A stretch of DNA of 64,000 bases, from NCBI GenBank assembly GCA_017469335.1, contig JAFUGP010000112.1, positions 17,295 to 81,294 on the forward strand, in the 5' to 3' direction. The notes beneath the pieces are model-generated. The model had not been told where the DNA came from. It worked only from the letters and a program-made list of their open reading frames with translations, and did no database searches. Shown here one piece after another: positions 52,591-61,681 of the stretch. The position numbers and the translations under genes were made by a program. The stretch's first letter is position 1, and every line of letters begins with the position of its first letter. This DNA is from Succinivibrio sp. (lineage in GTDB: Bacteria > Pseudomonadota > Gammaproteobacteria > Enterobacterales > Succinivibrionaceae).

Positions 52591-52684
52591 GTACGGGTCA
52601 GATATCCCCCCCATAGGCTTGAGGGTGGAGAGCTTTCCCAGGGCGGTAAGCTGAAGAAACCGCGCTCTGAGGCAGATAAGCCGC

Positions 52685-54109
52685 ATGGGTCATAAAGAAC
52701 TGCATTGTGATACCGTGGTGATCGGTGCCGGAACTGCCGGTGTCGAAGCTTACCGCGGAGCCTGTGAGCGCAGCGGCAGGATCTGCATTCTGGTTGACGA
52801 CGGGCCTCTGGGCACCTCGGCCCAGCGCAACGGCGAACTGCCTGCGTCCTTTCTTATGTACGCCGGCCTGTCCATGCGTGCCTTAAACGAGTTGAAAAGG
52901 CTGGGCATCAGCAGCAGCGCCACCTCTTTTGATACCTCGGGACTGTTAAAGGCCATACGCGGCGAGCGCTCGCGCTCCACCTCCGAGGTGCTGTCCTTCA
53001 TGTACTGCATTCCCGAGGAGCGCCGCCTGCACGGCCGCGCCTCTTTCAGCGATCCTCATACTCTGATCGTCAACGGTCAAACCCTGGTGCATTTTAAAAG
53101 TGCGGTGATTGCCACCGGTTCCGAGCCTTTGGTGACCTACGAACAGTCGCGCATCCCGGGTATTCTCACCACCAGCGAGCTGTACGAACAAAACGATCTC
53201 CCCGCCTCGGTGGCGGTGTTTGGGTCCAGCTCCGTGGGTTTGCAGCTGGGACAGTCTTTGTCCTATCTGGGAGTGGAGACCATGGTATTCGGTCAGAGAC
53301 GTTTGTGGGAGCTGACCGACGATGCGGTGCTCAGCACTGCCCTGAATATGTTTTCCGAGCGTTTTCCCCTGGCGGTGGACTCCTTTATTACCTCCATTGA
53401 ATCCCAGGGCGGGGGCTATGACATCTATTACATAGACGACGGACGTTATGAGAACTACCTGCATACCGCCGGGGTTATCGCCGCCTCCTCACGAGTGCCC
53501 AATATCAGCAGGCTCAATCTCTCCGAAATCGGGGTAAAGGTCAGCCGCAGCGGGCGTATCATCGTCGATCGCGAGACCATGCAGACCACCGTGCCGCATA
53601 TCTTCGCCGCAGGCGGGGTGTGCAGCGAGGATCAATCCACCGCCTTAACCGAGACCGAGGGGCATTACGCCGGTATCAATGCCGCCTCCTTCCCGCAGCT
53701 GCGACCGTTGCCGCGGCGTATCAAGCTGCGCGCGGTCATGACCGATCCGGAACTGGCCATCGCCGGGCTCTCCTTGGAGGAAATGAAGGAGCGCGCACTG
53801 CGTACCGGGCGCAACTTCGTGATAGGACAGAGCAGATTCGAGCGTTCCTTCAGCGGTCTGGGCATCAACAGCGGCGGCATTCTGCGCCTTTATGCCGATG
53901 AGGAGTCCGGGGCAGTTCTGGGCGCTGAGATCTGTTCGGGACAGGCTCATCACATTGCGCAGCTTCTGGCTTTGGCCATCGCCCGGGAGGTCACTGTCGA
54001 TGAGCTCTCCGATTTTAGTTTTCTGCACCTCTCGGACGAGGAAGCCATCGCGCAGGCGGCCCGCCATGCCTGCGAAACCATGAGTCGCCGCCGGCAGGCC
54101 TTGGCCTGA
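52685..54109 (+). CDS. Dihydrolipoamide dehydrogenase-like flavoprotein lacking redox cysteines
   Basis: 474 residues. Class I pyridine nucleotide-disulfide oxidoreductase fold: FAD motif VVIGAGTAGVEAY (11-23), NAD motif VAVFGSSSVGLQLGQ near 178, second FAD motif VPHIFAAGGV near 306, and a C-terminal dimerisation domain. Relatives carry GTTCARVGCMPSK after the first FAD strand; here the segment is GTSAQRNGELPAS (43-55), so the two cysteines are Ala46 and Glu51. The C-terminal His motif is FLHLSDEE rather than HxHPTxxE. Disulfide chemistry should be impossible; another role or a sensor is likely. It starts 94 bp after the Hfq-like gene and may share its transcript. Confidence 0.85.
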   Translation: MGHKELHCDTVVIGAGTAGVEAYRGACERSGRICILVDDGPLGTSAQRNGELPASFLMYAGLSMRALNELKRLGISSSATSFDTSGLLKAIRGERSRSTSEVLSFMYCIPEERRLHGRASFSDPHTLIVNGQTLVHFKSAVIATGSEPLVTYEQSRIPGILTTSELYEQNDLPASVAVFGSSSVGLQLGQSLSYLGVETMVFGQRRLWELTDDAVLSTALNMFSERFPLAVDSFITSIESQGGGYDIYYIDDGRYENYLHTAGVIAASSRVPNISRLNLSEIGVKVSRSGRIIVDRETMQTTVPHIFAAGGVCSEDQSTALTETEGHYAGINAASFPQLRPLPRRIKLRAVMTDPELAIAGLSLEEMKERALRTGRNFVIGQSRFERSFSGLGINSGGILRLYADEESGAVLGAEICSGQAHHIAQLLALAIAREVTVDELSDFSFLHLSDEEAIAQAARHACETMSRRRQALA

Positions 54110-54137
54110 GGTTTTATTACGAGCAAAGAGGAACATT

Positions 54138-54770
54138 ATGTCTGATACCGCCCCAAACAACCATGGGCGTCTGGTGGTACTGGCCTCAGCCAATGCCGGC
54201 AAGGCCCGGGAGTTTGCTCAGTTGCTGTCCCCGCTGGGGATCACCTTGAAAATGCAAAGCGAGTTTAGGATTGATTCACCCGAGGAGACCGGACAGAGTT
54301 TTTTGGAAAATGCCCTGCAAAAAGCCCGCTATGTCAGTGCCAGGACCAAACTTCCTGCTCTGGCCGATGACTCGGGCCTGTGCGTGGATTTTCTGCAGGG
54401 CGCACCCGGGATTTTGTCGGCGCGCTTTTCCGGCACGCACGGCGATGACGCGGCCAATAACGAAAAGCTGCTGGATCTGCTCTATGGTGTGCCCGCCAAG
54501 GAGCGCACCGCTCACTATGTCTGCTCTCTGGCGCTGGTGCGCAGCGCTGAGGATGCCGTACCGTTGACGGTAACCGAGATCTGGCAGGGACGCATCGGCA
54601 CCGAAATGCGCGGGCACAACGGTTTTGGCTATGATCCGCTGTTCGTGGTGGAGGGGCGGGGACTTACCGCCGCCGAATTGCCCCCGCAGCTCAAAAACCT
54701 GCTCTCGCATCGCGGCAAGGCCTTGCGCCGCCTGCTGGCACTTTTAAAAGGCCGCGAGGCGCTGTTTTAG
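54138..54770 (+). CDS. rdgB: dITP/XTP pyrophosphatase RdgB
   Basis: 210 residues. It removes non-canonical purine triphosphates (dITP, XTP) from the pool. LASANAGKAREFAQLL near 14 and ADDSGLCVDFLQGAPGILSARFSG are the nucleotide-site signatures, and GFGYDPLFVV is near 160. AAGAGGAAC precedes the ATG. hemW follows immediately, as in E. coli. Confidence 0.95.
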   Translation: MSDTAPNNHGRLVVLASANAGKAREFAQLLSPLGITLKMQSEFRIDSPEETGQSFLENALQKARYVSARTKLPALADDSGLCVDFLQGAPGILSARFSGTHGDDAANNEKLLDLLYGVPAKERTAHYVCSLALVRSAEDAVPLTVTEIWQGRIGTEMRGHNGFGYDPLFVVEGRGLTAAELPPQLKNLLSHRGKALRRLLALLKGREALF

Positions 54771-54790
54771 TGACGGCCCGGGGGAGGGCA

Positions 54791-55903
54791 ATGTTGCCGG
54801 TAGGGCTGTACCTGCATTACCCCTGGTGTCTGCGCAAATGCCCTTACTGTGATTTTTTCTCCCTCCCCGCACCGCGCGATGAAGAGCGCGATCAGCGCTA
54901 CGTGACGGCCCTGCTGCAGGATTTTGAAGCCTTAAAACCCCATCTTGCGGGGCGCAACGTGTCCACGGTCTTTTTGGGCGGTGGCACGCCTTCTCTGTTA
55001 AGTCCCAAGCTTATCGGGCAGATCTTAAAGACTCTGGCACCTTGTCTTGCCGCCGGGGCCGAAATTACCCTGGAACTGAACCCGGGATCAGTGGACAGTG
55101 CTTATTTTGAGGCCGTGCGCGCGCAGGGAGTGAACCGTCTTAGCATAGGCGCTCAGAGCTTTGACGACCGCTTATTGCGCCGCTTAAGGCGCATTCACCG
55201 CGCCTGTCAGATAAAAGACTGTGTGACGGCAGCCCGCGCGGGAGGATTTGACAACATAAATCTTGACCTCATGCATGGTCTGCCGGGGCAGAGCGTGCGG
55301 CAGGCACTGGTGGATCTCAGGGCAGCGCTTGAGCTTGGGCCTGAACATCTCTCCTGGTATGAGCTCACCTTAGAGGAAGGCACCTTGCTCTACGAGGAGA
55401 GACCTCAGCTGCCCGTTGAAGAGGAGCTTGCGGCGATGGAAGATCAGGGTTTTGAGCTCTTACGGCGCCAGGGCTTCGCCCATTACGAGATCTCGGCCTT
55501 TGCCCGGGAGGGGTATCGCTGTGCGCACAATGAAAATTACTGGCGTTTTCATGACTATCTGGGTCTGGGTGCGGGAGCTCACAGCAAATTGTTTGTTAAG
55601 GGCCAAACCCTAAGGCGCAGCAATCCTGAAGATGCCCGGGCCTACTGTGTGGGCGCGCGGGGAGAGTTCACGGCGGTACCGTCGACCAATGTCCCCTTTG
55701 AGTACCTGCTCAATCGTCTGAGGCTCTTTGAGAGGATCCCCCAAAGTGATTTTACGCGCTGCACCGCCCTGCCTTTTGCACTGCTTGAGAGCAAACTAAA
55801 AGCGTGTGCGCAGGAGGGACTGTTGGTCATGGATGAAAACGGCTACGAGCTTACGGCCCTGGGACGGCGCTTCTTAAATACGCTGCTCGAGCGCTTTCTC
55901 TGA
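54791..55903 (+). CDS. hemW: Radical SAM heme chaperone HemW
   Basis: 370 residues from ATG 54791, preceded by GGGGGAGGG; a GTG at 54770 overlapping the rdgB stop is an alternative. The radical-SAM cluster motif CLRKCPYC is near residue 13, followed by FLGGGTPSLL and NLDLMHGLPGQ. HemW is related to coproporphyrinogen oxidase HemN but acts in heme delivery. The rdgB-hemW pair is conserved in gammaproteobacteria. Confidence 0.94.
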   Translation: MLPVGLYLHYPWCLRKCPYCDFFSLPAPRDEERDQRYVTALLQDFEALKPHLAGRNVSTVFLGGGTPSLLSPKLIGQILKTLAPCLAAGAEITLELNPGSVDSAYFEAVRAQGVNRLSIGAQSFDDRLLRRLRRIHRACQIKDCVTAARAGGFDNINLDLMHGLPGQSVRQALVDLRAALELGPEHLSWYELTLEEGTLLYEERPQLPVEEELAAMEDQGFELLRRQGFAHYEISAFAREGYRCAHNENYWRFHDYLGLGAGAHSKLFVKGQTLRRSNPEDARAYCVGARGEFTAVPSTNVPFEYLLNRLRLFERIPQSDFTRCTALPFALLESKLKACAQEGLLVMDENGYELTALGRRFLNTLLERFL

Positions 55904-56122
55904 ACCGTGCTTGGGACAGACAGGGCGGGGCAGTGGGGCCTTTTGGGCAGTACCTGCGAAGGGGATAAATGCGGAGCGCCTAAAAGAACAGATATCTTTT
56001 GCCCGGTTTGTGCGGCTTTGATGCTGAATTTTCTGTTAATCTCTGAATCATTGTAATCTGATGTTACCGTTTTTACGGCGCAGCCTAACCAGGTCTGCTC
56101 CCCAACTGATGGTGGATGATTT
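55904..56122. other. Intergenic region between hemW and rnr
   Basis: 219 bp. A GGGCAGT word occurs twice around CCTTTT, but no clean terminator, RNA gene or ORF is visible. It should contain the rnr promoter; none could be placed with confidence. Confidence 0.3.
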
Positions 56123-58729
56123 ATGAGCGCAGAAACAGAGAATATCAAGAAACTGCTTCAGGCAGAGCATGCCCCTAAAGGAGATCGCAGCAATGATTTT
56201 AAGACCGCCCTCTATTTGGTGGCCTGCCTGTACCACGTGGAAATCAAGGGGGTGGGCAACCTGGGGCTGTGCGCGAGTCTGCTCGGACAGATAGGTTTTA
56301 AGGGCGATCTTTCCCGCTACAGCATCGACGATTATCAGCGCGTGCTCACGGAGCTGGTCAGTGACGGTGCGCTGGTGGAGGTCAAGCCCTATCAGGTATA
56401 CGCCGCCCCCGGACAGGTCAAACGCTTCAACGCCACGGTCCGTTCCAGACCTGAGCAGGATCTTGTGAACTCAGATGAGGACAAGATCTACGTTTTCTAT
56501 GTCAGCGATGCCAAAGGACAGGATTATTACCTCAAAAGTCATGTGGTGCTGCTGCCGGGGGACGAGGCGGAGGTCTGTGCCCTGACCGGCTCAGAGTGTG
56601 CCTACGCGCTGCGCATCACCAAAAAGCGGCTGTGCGTGTTGGGCAGGCTCATGTTCACCGGCTCTAAGAGCGGACGTACCGCATTGCTTACCCCCGATGA
56701 GCCCAGTCTGGCCTCCGCACTCAGCTTTGAGTTTGAGGACGCTGCCGATCTGGGGCAGGCCAAATCCGGCTCGGTGGTGATAGCCGAGATTAAGGAGCGC
56801 AGCGCGAACAAATGCCTGGTGCGGGTGCGTGAGGTGGTGCAGGATATCGGCTCATTGAGCAATATCATACTTATGGCGGTTCTGCGCAACGAGATCCCCA
56901 GCAGCTGGCCGCAGGCGGCACTAAGTGCCGCCGCGAAAGTGCCGCAGAGTGTGGGACCTGAAGATCTCAGGGAGCGCCGGGATCTGCGGGCGCTGCCTCT
57001 GGTGACCATCGACGGTGAGGATGCCCGGGACTTTGACGATGCCGTGTACTGTCAGGTTGAAAAGGGCGGCTGGCGTCTGTATGTCGCCATCGCCGATGTC
57101 TCCTATTACGTGCGTCCGGGTACGGCGCTGGATCGCGAGGCGCTGGAGCGCTGCAACAGCTGTTATTTTCCCAACTTCGTGATCCCCATGCTGCCCGAGG
57201 CGCTCTCCAACGGCATCTGCTCGTTAAACCCCGAGGTAGACCGCCTGTGCATGGTCTGTGAGATGCATGTAAGCTTTGAGGGCAAGCTGGGGGAATATAC
57301 TTTCTATCCTGCGGTAATGTGCTCGCATGCCCGCCTGACCTATACCGAGGCCTGGCGCATGATTGACAAGGGCAGTGCCGCCATTGAGGAGCATGAATTT
57401 GCCGTGCCGCTGGTGCAGGAACTGCACCGCCTGTATCAGGCGCTGCTCTCCGAGCGTTTAAAGCGCGGTGCCCTGAATGTGGAGACCGAGGAGCTTAAGT
57501 TCATCTTCAATGAGGAACTCAAGATCACCGGGATTGAGCCTGTGGTGCGCAACGACGCGCACAAGCTTATCGAGGAGTGCATGATAGCCGCCAACGTGGC
57601 GGCGGCAAGTTTCGTCGCTGCCCGCAAAAAGCCCACCCTCTACCGCGTGCACGCCGCTCCCACCTTAAAAAAGCTCGGCGCCCTGCTCGGGCAGTTAGAC
57701 CACTTAGGACTGCATCTGCAAAACTCCGAGGCACCCAGGCCGCAGGATTATGCGGCCTTAAGCCGGGAGGCGGCTTCAAGGCCGGATGCCCGGTTTGTCA
57801 ACGAACTGTTGCTGCGCAGCATGTCCAAGGCTGAGTACACTCCCGAAAACATCGGACATTTCGGGCTGGCGCTGGAAAAATATGCCCATTTCACCTCCCC
57901 TATACGCCGCTATGCCGATCTGCAGCTGCACCGGGTCATCAAGAGCCTGCTGCAGCATGACGGCGCCCTCAAGGACGGTACCGGGCTGGGCGCGCGCGCC
58001 TACAGCCGCGCGGAGCTGGAGATCTTAGGCGAGAAATGCACCGAACGGGAGGTGGCGGCCGATCAGGCCGAGCAGGAGGTTGACTTCGAGCTGGCTTGTC
58101 ATTATCTCGAGCAGTTCATAGGTGAGGAATTTGACGGTACCATTTCCGCCTGCACTCATTTCGGGGTGTTTGTGCACCTGGATCAGGTGGGTGTGGACGG
58201 CATGATCTACATCGGCAATTTCCCCGAGTACATGGAGTACAACGATCATCATCAGACCCTGGAGAGCGGCGGAGGCGGCAGGGTGTACGGTCCAGGGCAG
58301 AAGATTAAGGTGCTGTTGGCTGCGGTCAATGCCCAGGAACACAAGATAGATTTGCTGCTGCCCAGCAAGTATGAGTCTCAGAGGCTCAAGAAGACCAAAA
58401 AAAGAGAGGAGGCGTATACCGCCAAGCGTGAGGCCAGGGCAGGCAAGCAGGCTCAGAGCAAGGCAGGTAAAGCACGGAGTACGGCAAACCACGCTGATAC
58501 TGCGGCCGCGCAGCAAAGTTTGTTGGATCGCCTGGCGGATATCGCCAGACCCGTGCGGGCCGGTGAAGAGGATATGATTGAAAAGCCCAAAACCAGTCAA
58601 CACTGGGGACAGGAACTGTCCGCGCCGGATAACTATGCCAATCCACTCAAGATCCCTGCGGCAGCTGAGATAATCGAGGCAGATAAATATGAGCGCTCAG
58701 CCAAAAAGGGCAAGAAAAAACGCAAATGA
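56123..58729 (+). CDS. rnr: Ribonuclease R
   Basis: 868 residues. 3'-5' exoribonuclease that degrades structured RNA. N-terminal winged-helix and cold-shock-like domains, then the RNB catalytic core with IDGEDARDFDDAVY near 295 (three catalytic aspartates) and YAHFTSPIRRYADLQLHR, then S1 domain GTISACTHFGVFVHL, and a basic Lys-rich tail ending KGKKKRK. rlmB follows after 69 bp, as in E. coli. The start has only a weak Shine-Dalgarno (GGTGGAT). Confidence 0.96.
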   Translation: MSAETENIKKLLQAEHAPKGDRSNDFKTALYLVACLYHVEIKGVGNLGLCASLLGQIGFKGDLSRYSIDDYQRVLTELVSDGALVEVKPYQVYAAPGQVKRFNATVRSRPEQDLVNSDEDKIYVFYVSDAKGQDYYLKSHVVLLPGDEAEVCALTGSECAYALRITKKRLCVLGRLMFTGSKSGRTALLTPDEPSLASALSFEFEDAADLGQAKSGSVVIAEIKERSANKCLVRVREVVQDIGSLSNIILMAVLRNEIPSSWPQAALSAAAKVPQSVGPEDLRERRDLRALPLVTIDGEDARDFDDAVYCQVEKGGWRLYVAIADVSYYVRPGTALDREALERCNSCYFPNFVIPMLPEALSNGICSLNPEVDRLCMVCEMHVSFEGKLGEYTFYPAVMCSHARLTYTEAWRMIDKGSAAIEEHEFAVPLVQELHRLYQALLSERLKRGALNVETEELKFIFNEELKITGIEPVVRNDAHKLIEECMIAANVAAASFVAARKKPTLYRVHAAPTLKKLGALLGQLDHLGLHLQNSEAPRPQDYAALSREAASRPDARFVNELLLRSMSKAEYTPENIGHFGLALEKYAHFTSPIRRYADLQLHRVIKSLLQHDGALKDGTGLGARAYSRAELEILGEKCTEREVAADQAEQEVDFELACHYLEQFIGEEFDGTISACTHFGVFVHLDQVGVDGMIYIGNFPEYMEYNDHHQTLESGGGGRVYGPGQKIKVLLAAVNAQEHKIDLLLPSKYESQRLKKTKKREEAYTAKREARAGKQAQSKAGKARSTANHADTAAAQQSLLDRLADIARPVRAGEEDMIEKPKTSQHWGQELSAPDNYANPLKIPAAAEIIEADKYERSAKKGKKKRK

Positions 58730-58798
58730 GCGCTTTCTTGGTTGCGCTGAGGTCGTGCCGGAGGACACTGCGCACTCACCATACCGGAAGAGGAGCAT

Positions 58799-59557
58799 AT
58801 GGGCAAGAGCAATCGTGAACTGATCTATGGCGTCAACGCCGTGAAGGCGGCTTTGGACACTAATCCCGAGCGCATTACCTGTGCCTGGCTGGCCAAAGGC
58901 CGTGAGGATGACCGCCGTATGCAGCGTCTGCAAGCTGATTTGGAGCGTTGCGGTGTCCGGGTGCAGCAGGCGCTGCCGCATTTTCTGGACGAGAAAACCC
59001 AGGGCGGGGTACATCAGGGCATCATCATCGAAGTATTAGCCGAGCCGCCGCGTCGGGAGGATTTTTTACAAGAGCTGGTGTCCAAGGAAGGGGATCAGCT
59101 GTTGTTGCTGCTCTTGGATGGGGTCACCGATCCGCGTAATTTGGGCGCGGCCATGCGCTGTGCCTGGGCGGCGGGGGCTCAGGGAGTGGTGGTGCCTAAG
59201 GATCATTCCGCCACCCTCACCCCCGAGGGGCGCAAGAGCGCGGCCGGTGCCGCCTCGGCACTGCCGCTTATTGTGGTTACCAATCTCTCGCGCACCATCG
59301 AGGGTTTAAAGGAGAAGGGAGTTACGGTGGCCGGTCTGGCCGGGGAGGCGGAGCACAGCCTGTTTGACCATCAGTTCACCGGACCTGCCGCCCTGGTATT
59401 AGGCGCAGAGGATAAGGGACTGAGGCATCTTACGCGCGAGAAATGCGACGTGTTGCTGAGCATTCCGCTCTCAGGCGGGGCCGAGAGCCTGAACGTTTCG
59501 GTGGCTGCCGGCATTGCGCTCTATGAGGTGGTGCGGCAGCGCCTGGCCCGTAACTAA
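58799..59557 (+). CDS. rlmB: 23S rRNA (guanosine-2'-O-)-methyltransferase RlmB
   Basis: 252 residues. SPOUT enzyme that methylates G2251 of 23S rRNA. N-terminal substrate-binding domain begins with LIYGVNAVKAAL; the knot domain has LLDGVTDPRNLGAAMRCA, LVLGAEDKGLRHL and SIPLSGGAESLNVSVAAGI. GAGGAGCAT precedes the ATG. In many relatives rpsF comes next; here about 2.1 kb is inserted. Confidence 0.96.
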   Translation: MGKSNRELIYGVNAVKAALDTNPERITCAWLAKGREDDRRMQRLQADLERCGVRVQQALPHFLDEKTQGGVHQGIIIEVLAEPPRREDFLQELVSKEGDQLLLLLLDGVTDPRNLGAAMRCAWAAGAQGVVVPKDHSATLTPEGRKSAAGAASALPLIVVTNLSRTIEGLKEKGVTVAGLAGEAEHSLFDHQFTGPAALVLGAEDKGLRHLTREKCDVLLSIPLSGGAESLNVSVAAGIALYEVVRQRLARN

Positions 59558-59594
59558 AACGCCAGAATCAGCGTATGGCGGGAGGAGAGCTGTG

Positions 59595-59708
59595 ATGCCG
59601 CCACTTGTGATTGGCCTGTTGAACGATCAGCCAAGCTCAATTGCTTATGACAAGTACCCCATTACCCAGAAAAGCGTACTGCAGGGTATGCCCACGCCAC
59701 CTGGTTGA
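59595..59708 (+). pseudogene. Decayed fragment of an AAA-ATPase/nuclease paralogue
   Basis: A 37-codon frame with GGAGGAG upstream. LLNDQPSSIAYDKYPITQKSVLQG aligns with ILNEQLASVVYDKYPIKDESTL...SVLQL of the complete gene just downstream (its residues about 424-455), with substitutions and a short deletion, then runs into unrelated sequence and stops. It looks like a relic of an earlier related copy at the same site rather than a functional peptide. Confidence 0.6.
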
Positions 59709-59780
59709 ATTGGCCTGTACATAGTGACATGATGAGGGTATCTGACCCAGGTGTTGATCTGAAAACTGGAGAGCGCTCAG

Positions 59781-61421
59781 ATGAAAGAAATCTCACAGGC
59801 CGACGGCATTGAGGATTTTGCTGATAATGACTACATCTACGTAGACAAGACTGAGTACATTTATAAGCTGGTCAAAAAATACAAGCGCGTATTTTTCTCC
59901 CGGCCCCGCCGCTTCGGTAAAACCCTGACCTTAAACATCATCGGCACTCTGTATGAGGAAGGGGTGGAGCCTTACTTCAAGGGCACCTGGATCTACGATA
60001 AGTGGACCTTCGGGCAGTTCCCGGTGCTGAGACTTAACTTTCAGAATTACCGCGCCCAGAGCGTGTCAGAGTTCAAAGAGCTCTGCTCCAAGGCCATAAT
60101 CGGTTTTGCCAACGAGCAAGAACTCAACGGACTGGTTACCAGCACTGAGCCTGACGTGGCCGTCCTTGAACTGCTCAATGCCTTAAAACACAAGAAGCAG
60201 AGGATAGTCATCCTAATTGACGAGTATGACTATCAGATGACGGCCAACATCAATAACCGTGAGCTCTATGAGGAGTTCAGACTCTGCATCAGGAATTTTT
60301 ACTCCAACCTCAAAAGCAACAAACAAATCAAGTTCATGGCCGTCACCGGCGTGACCCGTCTCAAGGACGTCTCCATCTTTTCGGCAGGCTCGGACATCAA
60401 AGATCTGACTTATGAGTCTGCCTTCAGTCAGATGATAGGTTTTACCCGCGAGGAGATTAAGCGTTTTTATCGCGACTATCTCAAACTGGGTGTCTGCTAT
60501 GAGCAGAATAAGCAGATTAAACCTGAGGATGTCACCGAAAAGCAGGTGGAAGAATTCTTAGACCGCATGGCTTACCACTATGACGGCTACTGCTTTGATG
60601 AACTCTGCAAGGACAAGGTCTTCTCCACCTGGTCGGTGAACAATTTCCTGCAGGCCTTAAGCAACAATCATGAAGTGATCTTCGGGGACTACTGGTACGA
60701 CGTGGGCGGCGTGCCCTCCATCCTCGCCAATTACCTTGAAAAGCATACTCTGGATGTAGCCGTACTGCAGCAAGAAGAGATCCTGATCTCCTACAACGAC
60801 TTTAAAAACCCGACCTCGCTTACTTCCATCAATCAAAGCGTGTTGATGTGCCAGACCGGCTATCTGACTTTAAGGTCAAGTTTGGCTCCGGGGCGCTTTA
60901 ACATCAGGCTGGGCATTGCCAATCGTGAGACTGAATCTGCTCTCTCTGCTTTGCTCTCGCTTAAGATTTTTGACAAGACCCAAGATCTACTCGATCAAAA
61001 TGACCAAAACATCCTCGAGTACTGCGACGCCTCACAACTCATCTCAATCTTGAACGAGCAGCTTGCCTCCGTGGTCTACGACAAGTATCCCATCAAGGAT
61101 GAAAGCACCCTGCGCTCCGTGCTGCAGCTGTATCTGCAGGGCAGCAGAGTTGACGTAAGAGCCGAGAGCCACAACGCGCACGGCAGCGCCGATCTTATCT
61201 TGAACTTCAAGCGCCGCCGCATTGTCCTGGAACTCAAATTCTCCCAGGACGGCAGGAATGCGCAATCCCTGCTTAACCAAGCCCTAAAGCAGATAGATGA
61301 GAATGATTACGGTCGGGAGAGCCTGGGCGGCCGTGAGCTCCTGCGCATTGCCGCCGTGTTCAGTGCCGCCAAGGACGAGCGCAAAATAACCCTGTGGCAG
61401 GAGGTTGCTGAAACAAAATAG
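59781..61421 (+). CDS. Predicted AAA-ATPase with C-terminal PD-(D/E)XK nuclease-like domain
   Basis: 546 residues. The N-terminus YVDKTEYIYKLV...FFSRPRRFGKTLTLN is the hallmark of the AAA-ATPase_like (PF09820-type) family, with Walker A at 41-48 and Walker B IDEYD at 146-150. The C-terminal DUF1703/PDDEXK_9-type domain has GSADLIL...RIVLELKF (about 469-488), where D and ExK form the nuclease signature. Such genes are multi-copy in gut bacteria and are thought to be mobile or defence-related; no function is established. It is inserted between rlmB and rpsF beside a fragment of a relative. Confidence 0.85.
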   Translation: MKEISQADGIEDFADNDYIYVDKTEYIYKLVKKYKRVFFSRPRRFGKTLTLNIIGTLYEEGVEPYFKGTWIYDKWTFGQFPVLRLNFQNYRAQSVSEFKELCSKAIIGFANEQELNGLVTSTEPDVAVLELLNALKHKKQRIVILIDEYDYQMTANINNRELYEEFRLCIRNFYSNLKSNKQIKFMAVTGVTRLKDVSIFSAGSDIKDLTYESAFSQMIGFTREEIKRFYRDYLKLGVCYEQNKQIKPEDVTEKQVEEFLDRMAYHYDGYCFDELCKDKVFSTWSVNNFLQALSNNHEVIFGDYWYDVGGVPSILANYLEKHTLDVAVLQQEEILISYNDFKNPTSLTSINQSVLMCQTGYLTLRSSLAPGRFNIRLGIANRETESALSALLSLKIFDKTQDLLDQNDQNILEYCDASQLISILNEQLASVVYDKYPIKDESTLRSVLQLYLQGSRVDVRAESHNAHGSADLILNFKRRRIVLELKFSQDGRNAQSLLNQALKQIDENDYGRESLGGRELLRIAAVFSAAKDERKITLWQEVAETK

Positions 61422-61681
61422 AGGTTGGTCTACATAGACAACCAAAGCATCTGCGCACAGCCAACAAGCAACTTTGATAGCCGCGAAACGTCTTGCGGTC
61501 ATCTCTTAGGCCTAAGCACTCGGGAAAGTAACCCGGGCTTTTATGCCATATTTTTGCCATTTTCATCACAATCAGTGTATAATTTCACCCCGGTTCAGTC
61601 AGGCGGGCTTGCCCGTCGGAGCCTCCTTGTCTGTCGACTGTGACTGAGTCAGGCAGATTTTTACCGAAAGGAGCATGTTAA
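61422..61681. promoter_or_regulatory. Intergenic region upstream of rpsF
   Basis: 260 bp. An imperfect palindrome GTTGGTCTA-ca-TAGACAAC follows the ATPase gene directly, and a CTTAGGCCTAAG palindrome lies at about 61504-61515. The rpsF promoter is at 61554-61583, leaving a leader of about 90 nt that may carry ribosomal-protein autoregulation; no known structure is recognised. Confidence 0.4.
61554..61583 (+). promoter_or_regulatory. Promoter of the rpsF-rpsR-rplI operon
   Basis: -35 TTGCCA (61554-61559), 18-bp spacer, perfect -10 TATAAT (61578-61583). Confidence 0.7.
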
